From Anisodus tanguticus (Eukaryota > Streptophyta > Magnoliopsida > Solanales > Solanaceae), in NCBI GenBank assembly GCA_034509755.1, contig CM067541.1, forward strand, positions 17,844,001-17,908,000: 64,000 nucleotides of DNA, in the 5' to 3' direction. A program made the translations under genes and the position numbers. Positions 35,960-49,000 of the stretch are shown here, piece after piece (positions within the stretch are counted from its first letter, which is position 1; each line of letters opens with the position of its first letter). The notes beneath the pieces are model-generated. The model had not been told where the DNA came from. It saw only the letters and a list, made by a program, of their open reading frames with translations, and searched no databases.

Positions 35960-36467
35960 AAAAAAAGGATGAAATCTTAATCATGAACCTTTATGGATCT
36001 TTTATCAATTAATTTTCCGTATCTTAGTGCCAAATTAGTAGAGTATTTAGGTTTCTCTTTGTAATACTAATATTGTTATTACGCGTACCTCCCTTATTTT
36101 AATTTTCTGTAACAGTTCTTTTAATTTAGTTATTAATAATATAAAAAATTACAGTTTGACTAAGTTGCCACTCTTTAATTAATTAGTTTTACAAAATATG
36201 TAGTTAACAGATTCTTTAAAAATAAAAATTATACTCCTTACGTCTTTGTGAGCTCCATTACTGATTATCCATTCCGACAGAAACCGAATAATAATTCATG
36301 GATTCAAGTCATATCTCACAATCAACGAATGGTCCCTCCCCTGTTAGACCTGGATTAAATCACTAAACAACACAAATCAGATTCTTTATTTATTCTTAAA
36401 AACAAAAAAACAAAGAGAGAACATAAAACTCTTATGAATAGGGACACATTGGGATTAGTTTTAATAA
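35960..36467. other. AT-rich sequence, no gene seen
   Basis: No motif or repeat recognised. Confidence 0.4.
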
Positions 36468-36483
36468 GACGCAAGATCATCCT

Positions 36484-36703
36484 TTTTTTTTGTTGACGAA
36501 GGAACCCGTAGCCGCTACTCTCTCGAGTGCGCACAGGGTAAACCCCGGACTGACGCAATAGCCTGCAAACCACGTCGCCGATTAACCACACTTGGCAAGC
36601 CATGTGTGACAGGCTCAACCAAGAAAGTTTATGCAGGGGATTGAACTCGTGATCTTGCGGTCCCGCGCTCTACTGCTACACCAACTTGGCTACCCTTGCG
36701 GGT
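36484..36703 (-). mobile_element. tRNA-derived SINE with perfect 16-bp target duplication
   Basis: On the minus strand the element begins CCCGCAAGGGTAGCCAAGTT. It has a pol III A box (TAGCCAAGTTGG, about 36693) and B box (GAGTTCAATCCC, about 36645) at tRNA spacing and ends in poly-A (T run at 36484-36491). The 16-mer GACGCAAGATCATCCT flanks both sides (36468-36483 and 36704-36719). This is a complete, little-altered copy of a Solanaceae-type SINE, distinct from the TTG-tailed family in the same window. Confidence 0.92.
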
Positions 36704-36719
36704 GACGCAAGATCATCCT

Positions 36720-37515
36720 ATTTTTATGAGCCCGTGTATGAATTAACTTGGATATAATAAGTGTTGGATTGAATAGCAAATTACCGGCAATTGAAGAGAC
36801 CTTATCTATTAAAAATAATTAAGTATTTATTGATCAATAAAAAAATCTCCCAAAGAAGAACCATAGTTGAAACAAAATCTATACACAAATAAGTTTAAAC
36901 TAACCACAATAATCGAGGTTAAAAGGGTATGTATCATCTTGAAAGCGCCAAAGTCTAATTAATTACCATCTCTATCAAAGGTAGTCCCTCACCCAATGTA
37001 TGCAAGACAAATTTTTAAATAAAATTAACTTCTTGACCCAATCGTTCGATCTCCTACTACGTAAAACTCGTGTTTTCTTTATAGATCTATAGGTTCTCTT
37101 CACTAACTGCTCCACATCAAAAAACAATATAAGAACAGGGGCTGATGGTAACGTGAGTAAGCTAACCTTGGACTTGGAGTCCCAATCCTCAGTTGCTGCA
37201 ACCAAATGGTTTTAGAGTTGTATAGGTTCAATGTGTTTTTGTTCGTGTAAAACTAACATTGTTTTGAACTTATCGAATAGTTAGGACATCAAGTTGTAAT
37301 TTGAATTCCTTGCAAATTCATATTCGTGTGGCAAAAGGTTTTAACATTACAATTTTGTCCCACATAGAAAATATATTTTGAATAAATAATTTATACTTTA
37401 AAGAGTATAAAAGTCGTTCAATGTGTGAAAAATATTTTGGTCAACCAATATTTATATTCATGCTTTTAAAATAATGAATATAATAGCTCACGGCTCTTTC
37501 TCTCTCCCACTGATC
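36720..37515. other. intergenic sequence, no gene seen
   Basis: AT-rich; only short frames without motifs. Confidence 0.4.
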
Positions 37516-37607
37516 CGGCGACCCCCACTGGTTCCCCACGGCGACCCCCACTGGTTCCCCCCGGCGACCCCCACTGGTCCCCCTGGCGACCCCCACTATT
37601 TCCCCCA
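37516..37607 (+). repeat. GC-rich minisatellite, 23-bp unit, four copies
   Basis: Copies start at 37516, 37539, 37562 and 37585. The unit is CGGCGACCCCCACTGGTTCC plus CCA, with the last copy most changed. It is an island of about 70% GC in AT-rich surroundings. It may belong to the 5' leader of the LINE that becomes recognisable at 38216, but I cannot show that. Confidence 0.85.
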
Positions 37608-38215
37608 TATCCGGCGAACACCATACCACCAGAAACCACCACAACGATGCTCGCGTTTCTCCCATCTCTCCGGGTCACAGATTTTTCGGCGGATTTTCTA
37701 TTTCTCCTTATCTGTATTTTGTTTCTTTTTCTCTTTCTTTACGTTTGCAGGTAATTCAGACCTATTTCCGTCGCTCAATAGCCGGAATCCTGACAGTCCA
37801 TACCAGATCTGCATCCGCGCATCTTCGAGCAACAACATTACTTTGGCATACACGAATACTCGATCTTTTGGTGAAAAACTCAAGTGAACGGTACTTTCAG
37901 TATCGATGAACAATGATTTTCGCCGACAAACAAGTTTGATTCAACTGGAGTTGGTACCTTCGGTTGCCCGTATCCATCATTTGTCCTTATCATTGTTGTA
38001 AGATTTTGTCGTTTCGCTGTATTGATTCGTGAATTTACGTTCTTGCATTTACCCTTCTTGTTTTTAGTTGTAGCATTCTTGGCGTAGCGATTCTACGTGA
38101 CCCTAGATTCCTGTTAACGGGTGCTTTCACTTTGATCCCTTCATGTTTTAGGGTAACATTTGAGTAGTTTACTATTTTATATTTGCTTTAGTGGCTTTGG
38201 TGAATGATAATAGAC
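37608..38215 (+). other. possible LINE 5' leader
   Basis: No coding motif is seen. It lies directly upstream of the LINE endonuclease domain in the same orientation. Confidence 0.35.
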
Positions 38216-39790
38216 TAAGGTCATGTTCTCGGTCGAGGACGGGGGCAAGGGATAGAGGGTAAGTGGGGTAAGAGAGATGCTAGACTGAGAATAGGGTCTT
38301 GGAATAGTGGGACTTTAACGGAGAAGGCCATAGAGCTATTTAAGATTCTTAAGAAGAAGAAGATTAATATAGCATGTGTCCAGGAGACCAAATGGGAAGG
38401 ACTTAAGGCTAAAAATGTAGACGGATATAAGTTATGGTTCTCGGGTAAGTCGAAGTATAGAAATGAGGTAGATATTTTGGTAGACAGCGAACAAAGAGAT
38501 CATGTGGTAGAGATGAGGAGGGTAAATGACAAGATGATATCGATTAAGTTGGTAGTTGGAAGGTGCACTATGAACATTATTAGTGCTTATGCGCCACAAG
38601 TGGGCTTGGACGAGGAGGAGAAGAGACACTTTTGGAAGGATTTAGACGAAGTGGTAGGAGGTGTACCACCCACTGAGAAGTTATTTGTAGGAGGGGTTTC
38701 AATGGATATATTGGGTCACTTTCAGGGGGTTATGACGACGTGTATGGAGGATTTGGACTCGGGGTCAGGAATGGGGAAGGCGTCTCATTTTTGAAGTTCG
38801 CTAGAGCTGGGATGGTGATAGCCAATTTTAGACTCCTAAAGAAGGAGGAACACTTGGTGACTTTTCGTAGTTCGGTGGTTAAGACTCATATAGACTTTTT
38901 GCTCCTTAGGAAGGTTGACAAAGGTCTTTGTAAATACTGTAAGGTTATTCCGAATGAGGATCTTACAACCCGACATAAGCTTTTGGTGATGGATTTGAAG
39001 ATCAAGTTGGAGAAAAAGAAGAGGGTTGTGGATGACAGGTTAAGAATCAAATGAGGAGTTTGACCATGGCTAGTGCAAAGGAGATTGGTAGAGGTTAATG
39101 GCCAATGGGGCTTGGGGGAGTAGTGGGGATGCGATCGGTATGTGGGACATGACGACAGTTGCATTCGTGAGGTAGCCATAGAAGTGCTAGGAGTCTCGCG
39201 ATGTTATCGTGGTGGACATCAAGGGGACTGATGGTGGAATGGTGAAGTTCAAGAGAAGGTGGAAGCGAAGAAAGCGTCGTATGTGAAATTGGTAGAGAAG
39301 CAGACATGAAGTAGAAAAGTAGACGAATAATGAACTGTGTAAGATGGCGAGGAAGGAGGCAAAGATAGTGGTTACGACGGTGAAAACAACGGCTTTCGAA
39401 CGCATATATGTGGAATTAGAGGAGAAAGACGGGGATAAGAAGTTGTACAAACTAGCCAAGACAATGGAGATGTGACTTAGATCAAGTGAGGTGCATCAAG
39501 GACGAGGACGACAAAGTACTGGTGGAGGAAACACATATTAGGCGGAGGTGACAGTCTTACTTTCAGAAACTTTTGAACGGAAAAGGAGATTGAGACATTG
39601 TGCTGGAAGATCTGGAGCATTCTGGTAGGCATGTGGATTTTGGGTATTATATGAGCATTGAGGTTGAGGAGGTTACGGGTGTTATTCGCATGATGCGAAT
39701 GAGACGAGCGATCAGGCTTGATGAGATCCCAGTGTAATTTTGGAGGAGCGCAAGCATGACAAGTTTGGAATGGTTGATTGAGTTATTTAT
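38216..39790 (+). pseudogene. RTE-type LINE, endonuclease half only
   Basis: An APE-type endonuclease is clear: RIGSWNSGTL (38285), ACVQETKW with the catalytic Glu (38370), IISAYAPQ (38575), HIDFLLLRK (38890) and TRHKLLVMD with the catalytic His (38970). The usual GGDFNGH box reads GGVSMDILGH near 38690, losing a catalytic Asp. Frames change near 38740 and stops follow 39051. The copy breaks off near 39790 just as the reverse transcriptase domain starts (LEWLIELF), so it keeps its 5' half and lacks its 3' half, the opposite of normal LINE truncation. It ends about 60 bp upstream of the likely IREH1 TATA box. Confidence 0.88.
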
Positions 39791-39850
39791 CTGTCATTTT
39801 TAAGATTTGTGTTTTAGGTGTAAATGAGACAATTTTCAGTCAGTCCCCCT

Positions 39851-39858
39851 TATAAATA
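39851..39858 (+). promoter_or_regulatory. candidate TATA box of the IREH1-type gene
   Basis: TATAAATA lies 233 bases upstream of the IREH1 start codon, in the short gap after the LINE remnant. Position and sequence fit a plant core promoter; transcription start is not determinable here. Confidence 0.5.
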
Positions 39859-40090
39859 CAGAAATTCCAAGACAGTCAAGACTTTTCCTGGTTGTTTCAT
39901 TTCCGCCCCCACTACTTTGTCTAAAAACATTCATGGCCGTCACCATCTCCGATTTTCCAGAGGAACAACAGTAAACTCCAATCAGTCAATGTCCATTCTA
40001 TGTTCTAGTCAAACCTCAACAGCCCCTCCATACTTCAATGGGGCTCTAATTCAGTAATCAAGAATCACTAAACCCTAATCATCAATCAAG

Positions 40091-43000
40091 ATGGTATTCA
40101 AAGGTAGATTTTTCTCATCAAAGAAATCCGACCCATCAAGCCCAGATGGATCCTCCAACAACAGTCCACGATCCATTGGGTCCAATTCCCCGATCCGATC
40201 CGATAAGAAGAAACCAAAATCTACTTCCACTTCCAGCTCTCCAATCACCCCATCTTCAAGAAAAGATGTTAAAGGTAAAGAAAGTCCCAACCCGGAAAGA
40301 ACCCGTGACCCGGAAGTGAGGCCTACATCTGTATCAGTATCACCGATAGTTGCATCATCATTGGGGTTAAATAAGATAAAGACTCGATCTGGGCCGCTGC
40401 CACAAGAGAGTTTTTTTGGGTATGCTAGTAGAGATAAGGGGAATTCATTAGGTGTTAGTAATTTGTCGAAAAATGTAGGGCCTGTTTTGAGGAACAAGGA
40501 TGACAAGAGGGAAAATGTAGATAATTCGGATAGTATGTTGTCCTCCGAGAGTGGTAGGGATCAAAGCCCAAAGTTACCTGGCCCATCAAGGTTGCAGAAT
40601 GGTGAATCATCTTCTGAAGCTGGTAAAAGTACTTGTCTTTCTATTACAAATATGTATAGTTGAATGTAGTCCTTTGGCAACTAGCTTGAGCTATGTATAG
40701 TTGATCTTTTAAAATGAATATATATACACACACACACACACACACACGCTACGAGTGCTGTGGTACTTCACACCCACTGGCACTGAAAAGGGGAGTACTA
40801 GTAGTTGTGTTTGAAAGGCTAACCTTTTATCACACAGAGGAAGTAGAAAAGTAGCAAATGCTGATCCAACTGGAAAATTCAGTATGTGCTTTTCAGTTAC
40901 AATACATGAGTTAGTTCCAAATCAGTTGAACTTTCCTGCCGTAAGATGATTCAATGCCTGAAACACTAGAGATATGCTCTTAAAACTCAGCTTTGGACTG
41001 TGTGATTTAACTCCTTTGACTCACATTAGGAAACTGAATCATGCAGTGGGGCAACATGGTTTCTGATGGTGATCTTGATTGTTAGAATATTAATCTTCTG
41101 ATCAAATCGAACAATACACTACTAGACAAGGAGGTAGAAGCTAAGGCTTAATGGAGTTCTCAGAGGGTTTTACTTTTGAATGAGATATCTAGTTATGCAG
41201 AGGGTTGTGCTGCAATTTGCCAATGAGTAAATGTTTAGTTGGAGTCAAATGGAAGAAAGATGGGACCCTTTTTGTTTTTTGGGGTAAATTGGTTTTAGTT
41301 TAGAATTCCACATTATTCTCAGTGATAGTTCTGTTGAAGTGCTTGCTGTGAATCTATTTATCTGTCAGGTGATAGTGACAGCTGGAGTGCCAATGGTATT
41401 TCTTTTGAGCGAGTTTTCTTCAGGGACGGAGTAGAACATGGTGGCTGCAGTGCCTCTCATCTTGTAAACTTTTCTTAGTGCCTTAGATGTTGAAGGAAAA
41501 TTATGGAGGAATAAGATTGATAATTAAGTCTGACACTACAACCGAACTTTAGAGGGTTGCTAATACGAAACATTGATACTTTTGGTTTCTGCCTTGTCAC
41601 TTGCTTCCCAAGTGATTTCCACGGAATAGGAAACGAGGAATGAAACAACTGTAGTTCTTGTTTAGAGATTCTACTAGAAAACATAATGGGTTTCTTATAG
41701 AGCCATCAATGTGGGCTAAGGCCCGTGGGCCAACCCAACCCAGCCCGTGAATTGATAGGGTTGGGCTTGAATTTTTGGAGCCCATTTAAGAACAAAGCCT
41801 TTTAGCCCAACCCAAGTAATCCCGCTGATCAATGGGCTTGAGTGTGTGTGGGTTGGGCCGGCCTGTGGGCCAAAAATTGTTAATCTAAAAATAAAAAATA
41901 GAAAGAAAGTGAAGATGTTAAAACAACCTTGTCACAAGCAGAATCAGACGTGCTTAATGAATATGATGTGCTGGTGTTGGATACATCATAAGTGCCATGG
42001 AAGTTTCTTTGAGAAATTCATTTTTACTTTAATGGATGAAATATTATCATTTTGTTTTGCGTTTTATTGAGATGTATTGAAACAAAGCTAGGTTAATATT
42101 CCTATTTAACTAGTTGTATCGCTACTTATTAACTATTTAGTTTGCTATTAATATCTCTATTTAGTTCGAGTGATATCAGTTATTAATATGCCAAGTGTTA
42201 ACAATATCAAAAGTTATTTAGTGTCGCAGAAGGTTTGGTCCTACAAGATCGTTTTTTCAGTTGTACCCAAAATAATTGCATAGAATGATAGAGATTTCAT
42301 ATCGAAGCCCTACAATCAAATCTTTACTTGAAGGCAAACTTACAACAACAACAACATACCGAGTGAAATCCCACAACGTGGGGTCTGGGTTGGGTAGAGT
42401 GTACACAGACCTTTTGGTAGGTAGAGCGGCTGTTTCCGAAAGACACTCGGCTCAAGACAAAAGCATAAGCCAAGCACTTGAAGCCAAACTTAATAAGCAT
42501 TATTAGAATCATTTTATTTGTGGATATGAGACTTGGTTAGCAAGTGGTAACACCATGTAATTTTGTCTTGTAAATATTTATGTTAGTATTTTAAATTAGA
42601 ATTTAAATTAAAGAATTATGGAAAATATTTTTTTTAAAAAGGTGGGCTGGCCTGGCCAGGCCGCAGCCCACGTAGTGATGGGTTGGGCTTGCTGTTTAAA
42701 AGCCCATCAAAACGGTGGGCCAGCCCGGCCCGACCCGTCAAATTCCAAAGCCAGTGTGGGCTGGGCCAGCCCATTTATGACAGCTCTAGTTTCTTAGTTG
42801 GTATGCCAAGATATAATCCTCCAAGGATGATCCTCATTGTTTTAGGCTATTACAATGAGTGGCTAAGATGAAGTGGATGGGGTAGCCTGATGTGAACCAA
42901 CTAGGCACTGTCTCTCTTGGTTGATCGCACAGGCTGCTCTGCCTGATTGGCACTTGGTTGAGGTGATGCACTCGCCCTGTGCTGTCACTTTTGTGCGCAG

Positions 43001-46000
43001 TGCTGGGCTCTCTTATGCACGTCTCGTTGAAATATTCACCCCAGCTGTGCCATTGACATAGCTGTTCTGCCCACGTCCTTGACATTCTAAGTGGCTGACG
43101 TGGTGCACCACCATGAATGATAACACCAATAAAACTGTATGAGGGTAATGCATGATTATCATCCTAGAGTTGAACTTCTAATTGGTTTGTAATTTTAAAA
43201 GACTTCTGTTGCATTTAGTTGTTTTGGGGAAATCAAGATATAATGCGGACTGCACTAGTAAAGTTCATGTGGTTGCTTGAGGTGTAAGTTTTGTTCCATT
43301 TTCTTATGTTTTGGTTGTTATGCAGGCCGATTCAGTTCATCTTGGGGCTATTCTGGAGGTCTGAGGAGCTCAGATGCTCATACTCCAGAATTGAAGGTAC
43401 AGAGGATTAACCTGTTGCATTTATCGATTCTTCTCTTGCTATTGCGTTATCATTACTCTAATCTTAGATGTACTTTCTAGACATCTTTAGAATGCGACAA
43501 CCCAAAGGAGTCTGAATCACCGCGCTTTCAAGCTTTACTCCGGGTGACTAGTGCTCCTAGGAAAAGGTTTCCCGCAGATATAAAAAGTTTTTCACATGAA
43601 CTAAATTCCAAAGGAGTACGGCCTTTTCCACTCTGGAAACCTCGAGGTTTAAATAATTTGGAGGTAAAATTCATCCTTTACGCTAAGTTCTTGAAGTTAT
43701 AAATGATCTGCGTACTTTTCTCAAGTGTTGATCAGTATGTTGCAATTTCAACAGGAGGTTTTAACGATGATTAGGGCAAAGTTTGACAAAGCAAAGGACG
43801 AGGTGGATAATGATTTGCGTGTTTTCGCAGCAGATCTGGTTGGAGTTCTAGAAAAAAATGTAGAAACTCATCCAGATTGGCAGGAAACTATTGAAGATTT
43901 GCTGGTTTTAGCTCGGAGATGTGCAATGACAACTCCTGGGGAATTTTGGCTTCAGTGTGAGGGCATCGTTCAGGAACTGGATGATAGACGCCAGGAACTC
44001 CCCATGGGTACGCTAAAGCAGCTGCACACTAGAATGCTTTTTATACTTACAAGGTGCACACGATTGCTTCAGTTTCACAAAGAAAGTGGATTTGCTGAGG
44101 ACGAATCTCTACTTCAGCTCCGTCAATCATTGCAGCCCGTTGAAAAACGAAGAGACGGAAAGATGTCTGGTCCTCTGAAGTTCCCAAAGTTGCCTCCTTC
44201 AAAAAAATCTTACAGTCAGGAACAACATGGCTCTGAATGGAAGAAGAGAGATCAAGCTGTACAGCCAGGTAACCACCCTCAGACCTCGGAAGCTGAAACC
44301 GAAAAAAATTTGGATTCTCCGGGCAGTAGAAATCGGATGGCATCTTGGAAGAAATTTCCAACTCCAGCTGCAAAAAGTCCCAAAGAAGCTTCTCCAGTAA
44401 AGGTGGAGAACATGGATAGCAATACTGAAGCTTCAAAATTTTTAATGGATGAAAGAGGACCGTCTGATTTAGATGTAGCTACTGTCAAGCATCCTGATCT
44501 TTCTTCTGCTAGGGATTCACATGCACACTCTTCAGTTCCTTCGAAACACCACCGTAAAGTTTCCTGGGGTTACTGGGGTGATCAACCAAGTGTTTCTGAT
44601 GAGAGTTCAATAATATGCCGCATTTGTGAGGAGGAGGTCCCTACATTACATGTAGAAGACCACTCCAGAATTTGTGCAATTGCCGATCGTTGTGATCAAA
44701 AGGGTCTAAGTGTTAATGAACGCTTGATAAGGGTTGCAGATACTCTTGAGAAGCTCATGGAGTCATTTGCACATAAGGACATCCCACATGCTGTTGGAAG
44801 CCCAGATGGTGCGAAAGTATTAAACTGTAGTGTAACTGAGGAATCTGAACTTCTATCTCCAAAACTTAGTGACTGGTCTTGCAGAGGTTCAGAGGATATG
44901 CTTGACTGTCTTCCTGATGTGGATAACTCTGTGTTCATGGATGAACTTAAAGGTTTACCTTCTATGTCGTGTAAAACCCGGTTTGGACCCAAGTCCGATC
45001 AAGGAATGACAACATCATCTGCTGGCAGCATGACACCTAGGTCCCCATTGCTGACACCAAAGACCAGCCCAATTGACCTGCTATTGACAGGAAAAGGTTG
45101 TTTCTCTGAGCATGATGATCTCCCTCAGGTAGATACTACTATGATTCTTCAGTATGTTTGCTGCTTAGTTCACTTCTTTTTGGTCATACGACTAAAGGAA
45201 CTCTGTTGCTGCTAGCAGAGTTTGAATGTATTTCGTTGGTTGTGGATATGTTGGTAAATGTAACAACAACAACAACACTGGGGAGGGTAGAGTGTACACA
45301 GACCTTACCTTTACCGTGATAAGTAGAGAGACTGTTTCCGAAAGACCATCGGCTCAAGAAAAAGCATAAGCACAAGCAAAAGCAAGAGAAACGGTCAGAC
45401 CCGGACAAGAAATTTAAAGCAGTATGAAAATGAGAGTACCAAAAGCGAACATGCCAGGATAAAGCATTCTTGAAAAAAGCAGTGCTTACCGCAGGTAAAT
45501 AAGAGAAACAAAGTAGGCAGTTGAGCATACAACAACAGAAACCAAAGGACGGGGACTATAAGACAATACTGCGCCTACTAGTATGATAGGCTAAGCAGGG
45601 CTACAATTATAACACTATAACTATCAGTATGTAAGCGTAAGTAGGAATATGCTCAACTACCCTTCTACCCTAATCCGTGTCCTCCACAACCCCCTATCTA
45701 AGGTCATGTCCTCAGTAAGTTGCACATGCGCCATATCCCATCTAATCACCTCTTCCCAATACTTCTTCGGCCTACCTCTACCCCTCCTAGTATGTTGTTA
45801 AATGTAGCCTTTCTTAAAAATGTTATGTAATGTGAAAAATATGAATTTTAAGTTTGAAGAATTGTGCTCTTTTCTCTTGGTTCAGTCACAGATTTTGTTT
45901 CCCTATATCTGCTTGTGCTTAATGTGGAAGGTTGTTGATGTACATATAGTTACAATGCAAATTGATGCAGTGGCCACAAAGGTTTTCAGCAATTTGGCAA

Positions 46001-49000
46001 CTTTGCCATGAAACTGTTTTTGGTGGTATCCTCGCCATTGAACTTTCTAGAAAGTTGCAGTTTACACCTTCTGTTAGTTTTCGTAAATGGAGTTGTTAAA
46101 TCCTTTTCCCCCTTTTTTTCTTTTCCTTTCCCACATCAAAACCTTGCACAAAAAGATTCTACTTGTGCTAGTGTTTCTTCTCCTTTCCCTCCACCTTCGA
46201 AGTTCTACTCCCTCAACCATTAGTCATATTCTTATCCTTGCCTCCCATGCTGCACTTATTGAGAGCATAGTGAGATTTGAAAGGAAGGGGGGGATAAAGA
46301 AGAATAAAAAAGAACACGAACAAGAAAAGTACTCTGGTTATAGTACTGGTCTCAAAAAACATTCTCCTTTCCATGTTGCCTGGTTGAGAGCATAAAAGGA
46401 AGATGAATGGGGAAAAAGAAAGAAGAATAGAGAAAAACAAAGAGAAACATGAACAAGAAAAGCAGTCTGCTTAATCATACTGGCTCATTGCTGGCTTTCA
46501 ATGGGTTTGGCTTTCACCGGTTGGTCTGTTATAGAAGACTGTAGTTAGCAGCCCGAATACCATTAAGAATCAACAACAACATACCCAGTATAATGCCACC
46601 AGGTGGGATCTGGGGAGGGTAGAGTGTACGCAGGCCTTACCCCTACCTTATGAAGGTAGGGATGCTGTTTTCGATAGACCCTCAGCTAATCAACAACAAC
46701 ATACCCAGTATAATGCCACCAGGTGGGATCGGGGGAGGGTAGAGTGTACGCAGGCCTTACCCCTACCTTATGAAGGTAGGGATGCTGTTTCCGATAGACC
46801 CTCGGCTCAAGAGAAGATGCAAAGACAACAATAATATAGGCAATTTTGTATTTTCATTTTGTGTGTGTGTATTTTATTTTAAATAATGAAAGGTAATTTA
46901 CGAAAGAACATATAGCATTTGGCCAGAGGGAGAAGGCATAGAAGAGAGAGTACTAGAACAGAGAGGGCACAGAAGAAAGAGGACACTAGATCGGGTACAT
47001 AAGTATTAGGTCCATCAATTCTGACAATTATTCTATTATTACCTCCTGCATTCTTAACTACTCCTGGAGACATTTCTGATGATAGTCCTTGAATTATATA
47101 GCATGAGGATACCTCAATTGCCCAACCCAACCTTTTGTCTCTAGCACCTTCTGGACTGTTAAGCTTCTGGAATGTTCAATTTGTATGGCCTCAATGATGA
47201 AAATACTTCCTTCTTCTTCTTTTGCACTTTTTCCTTTCCCTTCTGCTTCATCTCTCCTCCAAGTTACCATCATCATATATAGGAGTGACACATTTTTAAG
47301 ACAAATGCAAGTTCTAATTAGGGAAGAACTGATGGATTTTTCTAGTGGATTGGAATGAAGTTACCAGATCTCTAATATTACCTCATAGACCGATGTTGGT
47401 GGAGATGTGAATATTTGTGCTTTTTAGTGGAATGAAGTCGCAGATTTTTAGTATCACCTCATTGACTAAGATTCTGGCGGATGTGAATATTTGTGCTCAA
47501 ATGTCAAAAGAAATGTACTATGGTTTGTGGAAAAATGCATTGATTTTCCTGCTCTACATTAGTGCACAAGTCGAAAGAAATGCTCCCCTTCTTCTTTACA
47601 TGAATTCTTTTAGTAGTTGGAATTACAGAAAAATTTGAGCTTTTGCAATGTGATAATATGATAAGCGACATGTATTTTTTCCCTGTCCCCGCAATGGATA
47701 TGGAGATACAAAGAAAGAACCTCTGCCATTCCTCTTTTCCTTTGTTTGTCTGTTCTTTTCCTCCCCCCCCCCCCCGCCCCTCGTTTCTTAAGGAAATAAG
47801 AAGGTCAAGGTAGGTACAAAGGAGAGAAGTGGCTACCTTTTTTTTGGCGGGAAAGAAGGAACCCAGAATTTCTTTTAAATTCCCTTTGCTCGCAGAGTTC
47901 TCTCAATTTTTTCCCGCAAAACTAATGTAAGAGGACTTCCTACAATAGTTAAAGAGGTTGATACCAAAAATCTGTTTGACGGGTAATTGTCAAAAGGTGA
48001 AAAAGTTAGTGTACTCTGGAGGAATGCATCTATTTCCCAATTTCAATATACAACTTGAGCAATACATCATTTTTATTTAATTATAACTTTATGGATGGTT
48101 TTAGTGCTATTAGTGAAAAATTTGCATAAATGTTAATTTCAGTAGGTGCAGGATAATTGGTATTGACTTCTTTTAATGCTTTGTTCTTCTTCTCTTTTGT
48201 TTTTTCCCTGGATGTTTGGATTGACAGTTTTGTGTTGCTTTTTCTAATGTTGCAGATGAATGAACTTGCCGATATTGCTCGATGTGTGGCGAATACGGCT
48301 ATAGATGACGAACGCTCTTTGACTTATTTGCTCTCCTGCCTTGAAGATTTAAAAGTTGTGACTGAACGCAGAAAGTTAGATGCACTTACCGTGGAAACAT
48401 TTGGAACTCGCATTGAAAAGCTGATTCGGTAATTTGACCTTTCTTGTGTATTATCCATATACTGGTGGGGGTACTCTCAAAAGAAAATGATGAATAGTAA
48501 GAACCATGAAATGGAGAGGGGGCTCATGGGAGAAAACATAGGAAGGAATCTTGCCTTTCTCTTTTTTCCTTCTACTCCATCTTTCAGAAAGTGTCTTTAT
48601 CTTAAGTTCACAACTGTCCAGGGAACAGTATTTGCAACTGTGTGAGCTAGTCGATGATGACAAAGTTGATCTAACGAGCACTGTCATTGATGAAGATGCT
48701 CCCTTGGAAGATGATGTTGTACGTAGCTTGAGAACCAGCCCAGTTCATTCCAAAGATCGTACGTCTATTGATGATTTTGAGATTATCAAACCAATTAGTC
48801 GTGGGGCATTTGGTCGGGTTTTCTTGGCAAAAAAGAGAACAACTGGGGATCTCTTTGCAATTAAGGTACTATAATAGTTTGGTGCTTGAATTTTATTGAT
48901 CAACATTCCTTGAATCATTCAGTATTTTCTTTTTGAAGTGATTTTAGCTTGATCTGTGATAAAGCACATCGACAATCCTGTTTCCTGGCCAAGAGAAAAC

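Noticed and set aside
36600..36700. tRNA-like sequence with A and B boxes as a tRNA gene
   Set aside because: It is the head of a SINE with poly-A tail and target duplication; the cloverleaf is not complete.
37474..37887. 137-codon frame rich in Pro over the minisatellite
   Set aside because: The length comes from the GC-rich tandem repeat; there is no conserved domain.
46087..46395. 102-codon frame in IREH1 intron 4
   Set aside because: Inside an intron, low-complexity Lys/Glu-rich end, no domain.
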